Below, one piece after another: positions 1 to 12,500 of a stretch of DNA of 64,000 bases. Position 1 is the first letter of the stretch, and every line of letters begins with the position of its first letter. Both the position numbers and the translations under genes were made by a program. Where the stretch lies: positions 6,510,001 through 6,574,000 of the forward strand of contig NC_051117.1 of assembly GCF_014839805.1 (NCBI RefSeq). The letters are read 5' to 3'. A model generated the notes under the pieces. The model was given only the letters and a program-made list of their open reading frames with translations, ran no database searches and was not told the DNA's origin. This DNA is from Manduca sexta (Eukaryota; Arthropoda; Insecta; Lepidoptera; Sphingidae).

Positions 1-430
1 GGCAGTTTCGTGTACTAATAGCTAGGTTATTAATGGAAACTATGTGCGATCATGAGTAACAAATGATGTATAAGAAATAAAATGAAACCCGGAAATTCAT
101 TATCATTACCAATCAAGTCTTATACGTTTTGTAGTAATATAAATAGACGCGATGTTAAATCGTTGGTATTAATAGGGCACGTCGCATTTTAATTAGTTAC
201 TCTTTTGCAAGCTGTCGAACTGAGTGGAGCTCCGGAAATAAATATAAAGCGTTCTGTAGTAAAGGATTCTGAAATGAAGGACGAGATGGAGTTTTACTCT
301 CCCGATATGGAAGGTGATGATGAAGTGGAACCTTGTGACGTCGGCAGCGCTGATATCTCCAAAATAATTATTCGTAATCTACTTCTGCGTCCTATATTAT
401 CATCACAATAGACCACAAGTCATCCCTTAC
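1..430. other. Start of Ank2 intron 15, no exon found
   Basis: No continuation of the ankyrin frame is visible on the minus strand. An opposite-strand open stretch from 205 to 411 (68 codons from a TTG, acidic, with EMKDEMEFYSPDMEGDDEVE) has gene-like codon use but no known match and no good start, so it is not called as a gene. Confidence 0.6.
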
Positions 431-574
431 CTCAGCGCCATTCTTGACGAGTAGCTGGGCGACTGGCACCCTGTCCTCTTGAGCTGCTAGATGGAGTGCT
501 GCGAGTCCGTTCTTCGCCTGGTGGTCTACCTCAGCGCCATGCTCCAGGAGTAGTGAGCACATTTCTGTGTGGCC
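431..574 (-). CDS. Ank2: Ank2 coding exon 15: repeat 21, last exon in the window
   Basis: 144 bp, 48 codons, phase 0 at both ends, residues 647-694. It reads [33 protein letters not shown] and [21 protein letters not shown] replaces the more usual [10 protein letters not shown]. The donor is GAG|GTAAGG at 430, so the gene continues to the left; the expected following residues of repeat 22 are not found in 1-430. Confidence 0.94.
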
Positions 575-3500
575 CTGGACGAGGAAAGAGAAGTTTGAGA
601 AAAAATTCTAGTATCTTTAAATTCAAAAATAAATTAAAGATGTTGGTATGCTAAAGTATACAATATATTGGAAAGTGTGAAGTGCTTGATTGAAACAATG
701 TATACAATTTCTAAACGGCAAGAAGGCGTTAGATTTAAATAAAATAGACAAATACAGAATTTGTTAAAACTTCTAAAACAAATAAGCAGATGTTTGGGTT
801 TTGTCTATATGTCTGATTTTATTAATAAAATTCCTATGCCCTTTCTCAGTTTAAAAGACTAGCCTACCAATTCAGCCAGAACATGGTCTTTCTGTCAAAT
901 TGGATACAAACCATTCAGTTATGAGTTTACTTCTAACAAATATCCAAATATTCACATTTATTACAAGATGTTTGGTTACCTGTTGAGCGTCACATACAAC
1001 GGCCCGACTTTCTACGGGCTAAATGTAGAAAAAGGAACCCCTCTTCTTAGAACTTAGAACATTTACTACAGGCTCAGTGCAGAAAAAAAGAGCTCCTTAA
1101 CATAGAACATACCTGTTGAGCGGCCAAGTGTAGTGGAGTGAAGCCGGCCTTGGACTCCGCGTTGGCGACCGCTCCGTACTCCAGGAGAGTGGCTGCCGTC
1201 TCCATTTGGTTCTTACGAGCGGCTATGTGTAGCGGCGTGTGGCCATTTTTGGCTACAGCCTGCGAGACATCCGGAATTATATTGATAATGAAAATTGTAG
1301 GATAGAGTTGTTTGACCCATCAATTCACCTGATCGTATGTGGAGTGGGGTCCAATAGAATTTCGATTGATGGGGGATGATTACCCCTCGGCAGTCGATAT
1401 AATTATGCCACAACATATGGCGGTAAAAAAAATCTTTTTTAATTCAGACACTAAGTATGCAATTTTATGACCTAGAACAGAACATTTTATGATCTCTCTT
1501 ATCAATATCCATATTATATACAAAGATCATTTAATTATTGTTCAATTCTAAGCTTTTACTCTCTCGCTCTTTCTCTTTATCTCTCTTTACTATGTCTCCA
1601 ATATTTGAATTATCATCAAACATTATCTCAAATTTCAAAGAAATTTTCAAAGGACCTCCCTGTCCTCAACTATTCTGATAACCATTTCTGTAACAGATAT
1701 AAGCCAAATGTCAAGTACCTTAGCATCAGCTCCTTTCTCCAGCAGTGTTGTAGCCACTGCCTGCTGGTCATACTGTGCCGCGACGTGAAGTGGAGTCATT
1801 CCGTTCTTCCCAGCCTGGTCTGGTGAAGCACCATGAGCCAGTAGAAGGTTTGCTACCTGCAAAGAATATGGAGATAGTAAACCAATGTGCGCTTGAAGTG
1901 TTTGTAAGAAGGTCAAACCAACGAGGGCCATATAATTACCTGATGATTGTAGCCTTAAATCTTTTCAGGAAATTCTGAGATGTTATTAGCAACGGTTCGA
2001 GAAGTGGAAGATACAAGAATACAAAAAATAATTGAGATAAAAGAAAAAGACATTAGTGTCTCTTAGATAATGTAGGTGGACTTTAAAATGACGTACCTTT
2101 AAGTTACCATATTTAGCTGCAAGATGTAGAGCTGTGAATCCCTTCTTGGTCGTTGCTGTGAGTGGAGCGTTGTGTTCAATCAAAGCTGCTGCCACCTGCA
2201 AAATATCCTATTCTTCAGCACACCATTCCGTTCATGGAACTATTTTCAATCGCGGGGGAAGGAGACTGATCCAAGCTTCAGCCTCACGCACACTATAAGT
2301 GACTAGGGAAAATAGAGGGCGCGTCTTCGTGGTAAAATGATTTATAGTAATATTACGTGTATAAAGTAAAGAGTTGATTTCTAATAACTAGTAGATTTCA
2401 AAATTAACTATTACGTCTCATCCTTCACATTTGACATTTATATCAATATCTTTTTGTATCAAACTATGAATTTTAACAATAGAGCTTCTATATTTTAATT
2501 GTCATACAATTTATTAACAACATTTCTATGACTCACATCATGGTTATGTTGTTTAGCAGCAATATGGAGAGGGTTGTAGTGGTCTGCAGTGATAGCCCTG
2601 ACATCAGCCCCGTGCTGCAGGAGGAGTACTGCGATGTCCACGTTCCCAAGCCTGGAGGCGATGTGGAGTGGAGTCTGTCTCTCCCGGGCTTTGGCTTCTA
2701 CGGCGGCTCCGTTGCGCAGGAGTATGCGGATTATGTCGGTCTGATGGAGAAATATGTAAATTGTTTGATGGCAGAAAGAGAGGTTTTCGTTATTCAAGTT
2801 CGGTAATATGTGTAATGATATCAAATCGCTCATAAAGGTTAGTTAATAAACCAATCATTGACTATAGTCAACGTAATTTAGTTATAACTAAAGACCTTAT
2901 GTCGGTTTACAAAATAAATTATAAATATACATTGCTTCTTTCTAAAATGAACCGTGTAAATAAAGAGCTCCATTGTGAAACTTAATGATCGTCTATGACT
3001 TATTATGTCTATATAAAGGAAGATAGATGGCCGCTCGGATTCAGTGGAATCTTCAATATCCATTGTAGCATGTTAGCATTGCTAAGAATCCATATAACAA
3101 TTCTAAGATAGTTTTTATTTTCGTACCTGATTAGCCCTGGCTGCAAGGTGCAGTGGCGTCTCACCCCTGACGGTGGGCACGTCAGGGTTGGCCTCATGCT
3201 GCAGCAGGTAGATGACGATGTTCATGCAACCCATGAACGCTGCCACGTGAAGTGGAGTCAGTCCTGACTCTGTTGTTGCTTGTATACCTTCGAGAAGGAA
3301 TTAATTTGGTATTATACATAAGGCAATGACGTTATTTTTTTTTTATACGCGCACGATAAAGTGAGCCTCTTCACCTGATGGTAAGTGGAGAGGAGTTAAA
3401 TAGTATCGACTGACGAGAGATGATTACCCCTCGACAATCGACACAACTATGCCGCCCTGTTGGATAGGATCAGATATACACAGGCTGATCCCAGAATGCG

Positions 3501-6500
3501 ACACTTACGTGGATCACTATGGCGGGTTTATCACTTTGTGTACAGTGGTCGCTATCCGGGCGGATATAAAATATATCTACCAGCGAGATTTTCTTATCTT
3601 CGTATGGTGACGCAGAAGTGCTACTAGTTCACTCACACTTTAACAGTATTTATAAAAAAAACTTGATAGAGGCGACCCTATCAGGCAAAAAATCCTGAAC
3701 AAATCAGATGTTCTTGTGGAATTGGAAAAACATAGTCCAGAAATGGATAACGATCCTAGAATCTTAAGGTTCATGGCTCAAGTACTCTGTTACTCTACTA
3801 ATAACACAATAAATGATATTTAGGAACACGAGAAGGCGTACGCTGGTCTTATAATTTATCGGCATTAGAGAAAATGTCTGACTTACTTGCTCCATATTTA
3901 AGAAGTAGTTCAACAACTTTGATCCTGTTCTTCTTGCAAGCTATGTGTAGAGGTGTGAACCCGTTCAGGGCCCGTGCGTTGGCGTCAGCATTTCTGTTAT
4001 AAACGTAAGGGAATATATAAAATGTTTCCATCAGTTTCGAATCTAGACAAGGCCTAAACTATAAAGACAAAAAATATGTTACAGAAAGAGAATAAAGACG
4101 TTTCAATCAGATTGATTTGGTAAGGGCATGACTCCTGTATAACTTAGAATTTAAAATACAGTCCATTAACCGCGGTTTTTGATGGTAAAATAATTCACGG
4201 ATATCATAAAGCATACAGGTGGACAGATGATTTCATAAAAGTAGCAGGAGGTTGCTGAATGCAGGCCGCTTCCAATAGGTCGATGTGAAAATCTATGGGG
4301 AAGGCCCATGTTCAGCAGTGGACATCCTGCGACTGACGACGATGATAAAGCATACACCAACGTAGTCTTTTGAAATCAAAATTAATCCAGCTGAAAACAA
4401 TCAAAATTTTCGTCCAAGGTAACATAATCACCTGTCCAGCAGCAGCTTGGCGACTTTAGCATGTCCGCAGTGCGCGGCGACGTGCAGCGCCGTGAGGTAG
4501 TCCACCGTCACGTCGTCCACGGGCGCGCGCCGCGCCAGCAGCACGCGCGCCGCCTCCGCGTGGTCGCCCTGCGCCGCCATGTGCAGCGGGGCCAGGCCGT
4601 TCTGGTGTGGGATATTTGGTATTTCAGATTCTGGTGCTGGTGTACTCTAGATTTTTTATAAGCTGTTGTCGTTGCTCGCAGTTTTTAGTAACAAGATAGA
4701 AGATATTTCACTTACTGGCAACCCCAAATTACCTAAACAAATCCCTGAAATGATTCGTTCTTAAAAAGCACAAACCTAATTTAAAAGAGAATGATATTAT
4801 ATTATGGATATATGTTGGCAACTTTTGAAACTTCATCATCCCAAAGTATGAAAGCCAAAATGAGCATTTCATTAAACAGCAGGCATCAACATGCCTGCTT
4901 CGTTTATTCACGCTTTTCTTTATTTTTTAGCAAATAAAATTTCGCACACACCCTTATCATCTAACCCAAACAGCACAATTTGGAATAAACTTAATATTCC
5001 AGTTGATTCTAAGTCATAATAAACATCCAGACTCACCTTACTCTTACTAGTGATGGGAGCTCCTCTGTCGAGTAGAGCTTCAACTACTCTCTCGTGTCCG
5101 GATCTCGCGGCGCAGTGTAAGGGAGTCAGCCCATCTCTAGTGCGCGCTTCTACGTTAGCGCCATTATCGCACAGCAGGGACACCATGTTTTCCTTGCCTA
5201 AAGTAAGCATTGACGTTAGATTTCCTATTTATTTATGTTATTGAGGGCACTGCAATGTCAAGTCCATGATTCCTGAGAGGGTTGTGCAGTCATATAAAAA
5301 TTTAAATTAATTTATTCCTTATTTCACGAGCCTATAAATGAACTGCTCTAAACAACAATAAAAAACCAATTGTATTTTTTTTTCTCTTCTCACTTTATCA
5401 TGTACTGTAGCTTTACCCTAAACTGATTGAAAAGAGTAACACCAGAGTTTCTTGCCCGTTCTTCTCTGGTGAGAACTGCTTTCCGAACTGGTGGTAGAGT
5501 AAATATTGACGAAATCTAAATTATGTATAACATTTTAAAGATTCAAATAAATCATTTCATTTCATTTCAGTGGCACCTGGTAGTAAGTAAAGCCAAATCA
5601 TGTCGGCTAGAGTTAAATATCACCGAACGGTTGGCACAATTATGCCGGCCTGCTTAATTGTTTCTTTACTAAAATAATCTGCGACGGTTGTGCAAGTCAC
5701 AAAATTCTTCATCAATTCAGACCCGAATTAAATTACATCGCGTTCTAAAATATTAATACCGCATAGATTCATGAGAGAATATAGACCTATTGCCTTTCTT
5801 ACACCAGCTTTTTATATGTGAAATGCTAACTAGAAACAACACCCTGATCAGAACCCTCCAGCAAATTAGATACCAAGCTACAGTAGTTTAATTTTTCGTC
5901 TTCTTCTTCTTGCTGACCTGAAGCTAGCAAGACTTTACGATAGTGTTAACCGAATCTGGAAACTCTGGACATAATACATTGCTGCAAGGACTTGCTACTA
6001 AATTTAGGTTTAGAGCCCCTACTCAAAACCTAAATAAAGACCCTTCTTTATAAGATGAGGTGTACCTACCCCACTTAGCAGCGACATGCAGCGGACATAT
6101 ATTGTGTTTGGCGGCGCAGTTGACGTCGGCTCCCTTGGCCAGGAGCAGCCGCGCCACCGACTCGTTGCCGTAGTGCGCGGCGATGTGCAGCGGTGTGAAG
6201 CCTGACTTCGAAGTCACGTCTGGGTTGTGTTCATTCTATTCAAATAAAGGAAATTGCCTTAAGGTTATAGCTTAAGGTCCATTTTTCATACATTTTGTTT
6301 CACCTTTAATCTGGGTAACTAAACAAGTATTGACAAGTAAAGAATTTAAATTCACGTCTAGTTAGTGATTAGTTCTCGCAGTTGAAAGAAAAACGTAAAA
6401 ATAATTAATATGCATGGATATTTCGGCCTTTAAAATTTCGTCGTATTAAATTATTAAGCTATAACCTTAATATATATAATAATACCACTTATCTATTATA

Positions 6501-9500
6501 CACTGTCTATTCCTGAGTGATCACGGCCTCTATTAATTTCTTTTCATAACTAAACCGAATTACCGTATTGTTAGTTGTTGTTTTGCAATACGATAGTCGT
6601 GCTAAGGTTTTGAAATTGATTCCTGTGTCGAGTAAAATGATTTGCTCCATATTGGCGTGGATTGGAATTCGTGTCCGATTTGGTGATAGACTCACTCCTA
6701 TCATAGAACATTCAAGGCGGAAAGTAAGTCCACTACTTGAACCTCTACCTATTTAGGAATTAAAAGCGAGAGTGTGTTTTTACCCGCTGCCGGTTCCATC
6801 ATTTATTTCTAGATTACTAAAGCCTAAGTATGCACAAAAATCAATAAACTCCAATACATGAAGATAAAACTTTGGACCCCTTTCTAAGTACGTTGTATGC
6901 ACGGATGAGTGTGAGATTTGGCATAATTAAAGTTCAAAGTAGTGCATGAAAATAAAATTTATGTTCAATCTTATGCGTTACAAATACAAATTTGAGAGTC
7001 GAATTTCGACCACTAGACGACCTTTAGTCAATATATACCCATAGTATCTCAAAATATCATGAGTAAATCCTGATATTGATGATGTATCGAGATTTTCAAT
7101 TAAGTTTGAAAGCGTTTTCTCTTTTGATACTCTCAGTTTCAAAATAAAGTAGTTCGTGCATTAATAAGGTATCGTTGCAGCGAAGTGCAAATTCCGATTA
7201 TGATTAACCTTTCAGCAGCAAGTGTAATATATTTTATGTTCCGATCCTTAAATCATTGTAAGGGCCGAAACTCCTTAGTTATATTTCTTTGACGTCAAAC
7301 TTATATCAGAAAAGATGCTTTAAAAGATTTAGTTCAGAATGGTATACAATATGACGTATTGCTTAACCAAATTTGGAATCATATACCATTGTTGAAACAT
7401 TGCGAAATGTCATTCCAACTACTTTATCTAATCTATACTTGCGCTCCGACTCTATTAAGATGATAGTAGATGACATTAGGCATAGAAGCTGCAACATATT
7501 CAAACTTATTTCCGAAGCACTCAGGGGCGCCGGGAGGGTGCAAGTAGGGGCACGTGCACCCCCTTGTCCAGAAATAAATCACAAAAAATATATGAATCAC
7601 TAAACAAATCTGCAACAATGGAAACTATCGACCACAGATTTCTTTATGATAAGCATTTTTAAAAACCTGCGGGCTTTTAATTAAAAAAAAACCTAATGAT
7701 ATTATGCAGTATAGTCCGTAGATGCAGATGCCCCTCCCTAAAACTAATCTTTGCGGCGCCCATGGAAGCACTGTTAACTATAGATGCAATCATTGTTCAG
7801 TATTGATGCTGTTACTTACTTCAAGTAACAAGTTAGCTGCCTTCACGTCGTCTTTCTTAGCAGCGATGTGAAGAGCTGGTAGCCGTACCCTGCCTCTGGT
7901 GTCTGCTTCAAGCAAAACAGCCACCACCTTCTCGTGTCCTTGTTGCATGGCCACTGCCAGGGGAGTGAATCCATCCTGGTGGAAAAATTGATGCATGAAG
8001 ATGCTCATTAATATTTATTAAATTGTTACGTGCCTAGTTAAAGTAATGTAAAATAAAGGGTCGAAACCATAGATTATTTTAATAGTTTAGTGTTAAATAA
8101 AGATTTTAAACCGAAAAATAATGTATTCAGTTGTCACAACAGCAGATTAGTCCTTCCAGAGACTCGCTGAGCTTCATACATTGGTGTAACCGCAGTGTAA
8201 AATTAGCCACAAAAATAGCTGAACAAATTTAAAGTTTCAAAATGCTTTAACTCATTAACTTCAATCGAAATATTCTTTTTCCTTTATCTAAAATAAAAGA
8301 AACCCTTCGAAGTTAGTGAAGAAAGAATTATTGTTGATAAGGATATAAACGGTTCAAAGCGATTTAAAGTTTTGATTTTTTTCAGTTACTTTTATGGCTG
8401 ATGTACGTAGGCGATGGAATCACATAGGTTTTCATTTAGAGTTCCTGGAAGTATTTTAAATTTTTCAATCAGAAAAAACAGATTGTCTTGTCCAAATCTC
8501 ATTCTTTATCGCATCATGGAACTACTCTACATAACCCCTCATAGTTAAAAAAGCTGATTTCGTGATACAAATTTGAGAAAACAAAATTCATTTCGTTCGA
8601 ACCCAACTTCCAATTGAAACAATTATTTCAGAATACAAAATAAATATGATACAAGTAAATGAGAGTTCGATGCCCGACCTAACAATTAAACTCAACAAAA
8701 AACGTTCAAACAAATCATGGCTGATGAAAATTCCGCAATGCAGTGTTTATCGATTTCTACATGAAACTCAATGGCTAGGTTTTAATCTTACATTATATCA
8801 CTACATAGTATAAAACAAAGTCGCTTTCTCTGTCCCTATGTATGCTTAAATCTTTAAAACTACGCAACGGATTTTGATGCGGTTTTTTTAATAGATAGAG
8901 TGATTCAAGAGGAAGGTTTATATGTATAATAACATCCATTAAATAGTGGAGAAATAGTGTTATTTTGTTATGTTATACGCGTGCGAAGCCAGAGCGGGCC
9001 ACTATGTTTTTATATACAACGTTCACAGTTTTTCAATAGTGTATTTAGTATCAGCATTGCACCCGTGCGAAGCCGGGCGGGTCGCTAGTACATTATATTA
9101 GAGTATATGCAGAGTTCTATACGCTGCTTTCTGCGAAGTACAAAGTTCCCAATTGCGTTTACTGCGCGCTGGGGTTTCGCCGTATTTTGCGCACTCCGTG
9201 CGTTTTTAGCGCGCAGATTATGGTACAAAAATACGCGGTTTACTGAGCGTTTTGGATGCGTTTAAAGAGTGTCATGAACTCATTTAAAACGTGTATAGGT
9301 TCCTCACACATTTACTGGTTTACTAATGAAAGGTATAACGATAATGTCTACTGATTTAAGATGTTCGTTTCAAATGGTTTTCAACTTGTTCAACATGTTA
9401 CCACTAGCAATTTTAAAACTGATTTTATTAAACTATACGAATTTGTTAGTAAAAACCAATACGGCGAGTCGTAAAATGGTAGTCGAACTCTTTTTGCAAA

Positions 9501-12500
9501 ATTCTTCAACAAATATGTTACGTCAACTCTACACTTGAGTTGAATAAATGCAGGCACAAAAAGAAGGTTTACTTCCTTATTAATAAGGAAAGATGGAAAA
9601 CAAAGCGAAGTGACTCATTTAATTATTACCACATTTATTAGTTTCCTATTACTTAATTTACTTGCAATTTCATTCATGACGGGTTCTTATTTGGTACTAT
9701 TTTTCTTAATTACTTTACTGTTTTCTTCTCCATAAAATATTTCATCAATTAACTGACCAAACTTAGGTGTAAATGAATTTCTTAGCTTCCTTACGAAAAT
9801 AGCTTTAAAAAATTCTTACCTCAGTGGCCAGGCTCTGGTTGGCTCCATTAGCAAGGAGAAACTTGACAACTCCGTCATGATTCTCCTGCGCAGCCATGTA
9901 TAAGGGTGTGAACCCATTCTGGGACTGAATGTTGACCTGTAAAAAAAACCTTAGTTCAATTCTTAAGTAACTGATTGACGAGGGTCATGTTATGTTGGTG
10001 TTTTAGAAGTATGCAATTTTGCAATAACTTATTTCTTTTGGATATTCACCTCCTAGAGTGTTGTAATAGTTTATATTATGTAGGAATTCGAGCATTTAAG
10101 ATACTCGTAGTAAGAACAATACAGGCGTCTAAAGATCAAATGAACGCCAATGCCTTCACGTCCGCGTTTAACGTGAAATATTCCCCTTAAAGCTGTATTG
10201 GATAATTCGATTCCATTTCAATTGAGATTCAAAATACCAAAGGTATCGTGGAGCCGTATTTTAAAGGAAAGGATAAAGAGTTGAAGGTGTTATTGTGGTC
10301 CTCGCCAATTTTAACTTTACTGACGGTTTTCAAAGGTCAGATTAATGGAGTAGGTTTGATGCTATCACGTCAGTGGAGCTGATATCTTATTTTCCCCTGA
10401 ACAACTACTTTTATAGGGAAGCCCTGATACAGTTGTGTTGATTTGCTTATACTATTTACTTATGCCATACTATATTATTCATTAAAACTAAGTACTATAA
10501 TAAATTAATTATAGTGATAACTTAGTAAAAAAATATGAATATGAATTGTGTTCGTAAATAACCAAATGCAGTGTGTCATTAGTCGTTATCATATAATAAA
10601 TATTGCCTATAAGAATGATAAACGAATTTCATGAAGTTCCTTTGACTTCCCTACAAAGCGTGCGCATACGCACATATAAAAATAAACCATTGCGTATGAC
10701 GCATAAAATCATCGTAATTCGGTAACATTTTCATACGTCGACAGATCGTTTCTCAAAGTGCTTCTCAAACTTATGATTTGTTATGACCACTGTCATATCC
10801 AGGCATATTTAGGTCAATGACATCACCCAATTGATTCCATTAAGTATTGATTTACATTGTTTTCTTATTTTATTACGTACTTGTGGATATTTATTGATTT
10901 TTTTATACCAAGATTGTGAAATATCGATTGTGCGCGTACAAGATAAGATGAATCAGGTATCCGCAAATACACACATTGCATCACGCTTTTATCCCTGAAG
11001 GGGTAGGCAGAGATACAACCATGGCACCCACTTTTTCCCTGTGTTTACTCTCTTATTATGTGAAAGGGGGCGAGGCTCAAAATCGGGCCTAATTCCAGCC
11101 TCTGAGCTGATATTGAGTAGAAAAACCCAATAACATATTGCTCCACCTGAGATTCGAACCCAGGACCGCAGAGCGGTGTCATACCACACACGCCTTACGC
11201 GCCCGAGGCAGTCTCGCAAATATCGCGAATACTGGAGGATGCTAAAGTTTCTGTACTAAACTATGTATATTTTGGCTCAGCTTTGACTACTTATAAATTT
11301 AAGCCATTTCTTGATCTAATGGAATGAGAATTGGTTTGAAAATACTATGCATTATGAGTCGCAATACCTAATGTCTTAGTCGTACCAAACGGCACAATAT
11401 CATTATAGTTCTTATCCCAATAAATCTAAAGTCCTGTTTTTAATATAGATGCTAATGCTATAGAAAATTTCTCGAACTTCCTTGATTCTAAAGTTAACGG
11501 CAAGGAAGCAGACTGTATTAAAAAATTACAACCACGGGTTATTATAAAGATTGGGTTTTAATACCTAATATCAGCCCAAAGTCTAGAATTTGTGTCCGAT
11601 ATAGCGATAGGCTTAAATCTTACACCGCTGCGTACCCCTTGGGGTAAAAGCGTGATGTGTGTTACAATACAGAACTTTTCATATTTATACTCAGCTAACC
11701 ATTGCGACTTCCAGCACTAAGATTTTCATCCTTAATACTCTGATAATAAAATTCATTTCATAGTACAGCACTTCTAATATAATTTTCAGTCTAGAATTTT
11801 CGAGAACATAAAAGAGCAACGCCGTCGAACAATAAAATCCGTCGTCTGTTTAACTGGAAACAAAGCTTGTTACCAGACTTCCTGCCGATATTAATGACCC
11901 ATCAATTCTTCGGGTAATTCAGTCCACACAGCGGTAAAACACCGAATGGCTTCTGGAAATTGATTATTGTCGTTTGTTCTTTGATCTTGAAAGTCATGAC
12001 ATTGCTTGTATAATCCAGTTAAGCTTTTGTGAGAATGAAATAAAAGTTGTTTCAATTCAATTCAATTTTTAGATTGTGATTTTGCCAATGTCAAAGTTGA
12101 AAGTAGGAAAAGTTACGGTAATTTTTTATGGGTCTATTATTTAAAAAATGTTCATTACAAGAAAACACAAGACATACAAAGAAAATTAAACCTTAAAACA
12201 GTAGAAAAACCTTGTTGCTGATCACAATGTATCTGCTATTAAACTATTTTCTTCACTAGGCAAGCCTGTATCGAGTAAACCGTACTACGAGAATACAATT
12301 TGTATTCAGACAGCACTACAAATCTAAATAACATATTGTTATAATAAAAAATATTGTGACACTCTTTTGCTAAAAAAACACTGAGCATTTGACAGATCAG
12401 AGCAGTTGGTCGTGGACAGTCGCAGCGATCGGTTGGAAGGTTATTATGGCGAAAGTATTTCTGTAGCCAGTGATGGTTCTTTTTATTTTTTTTAATCGCC

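Noticed and set aside
2528..2806. 92-codon plus-strand open frame
   Set aside because: It is antisense to Ank2 exon 11, a shadow of real coding sequence.
6064..6069. Alternative exon 6 donor five bases downstream (GGTAG|GTACAC)
   Set aside because: It would break the reading frame into exon 7 and lose the conserved KWGKENMV join.
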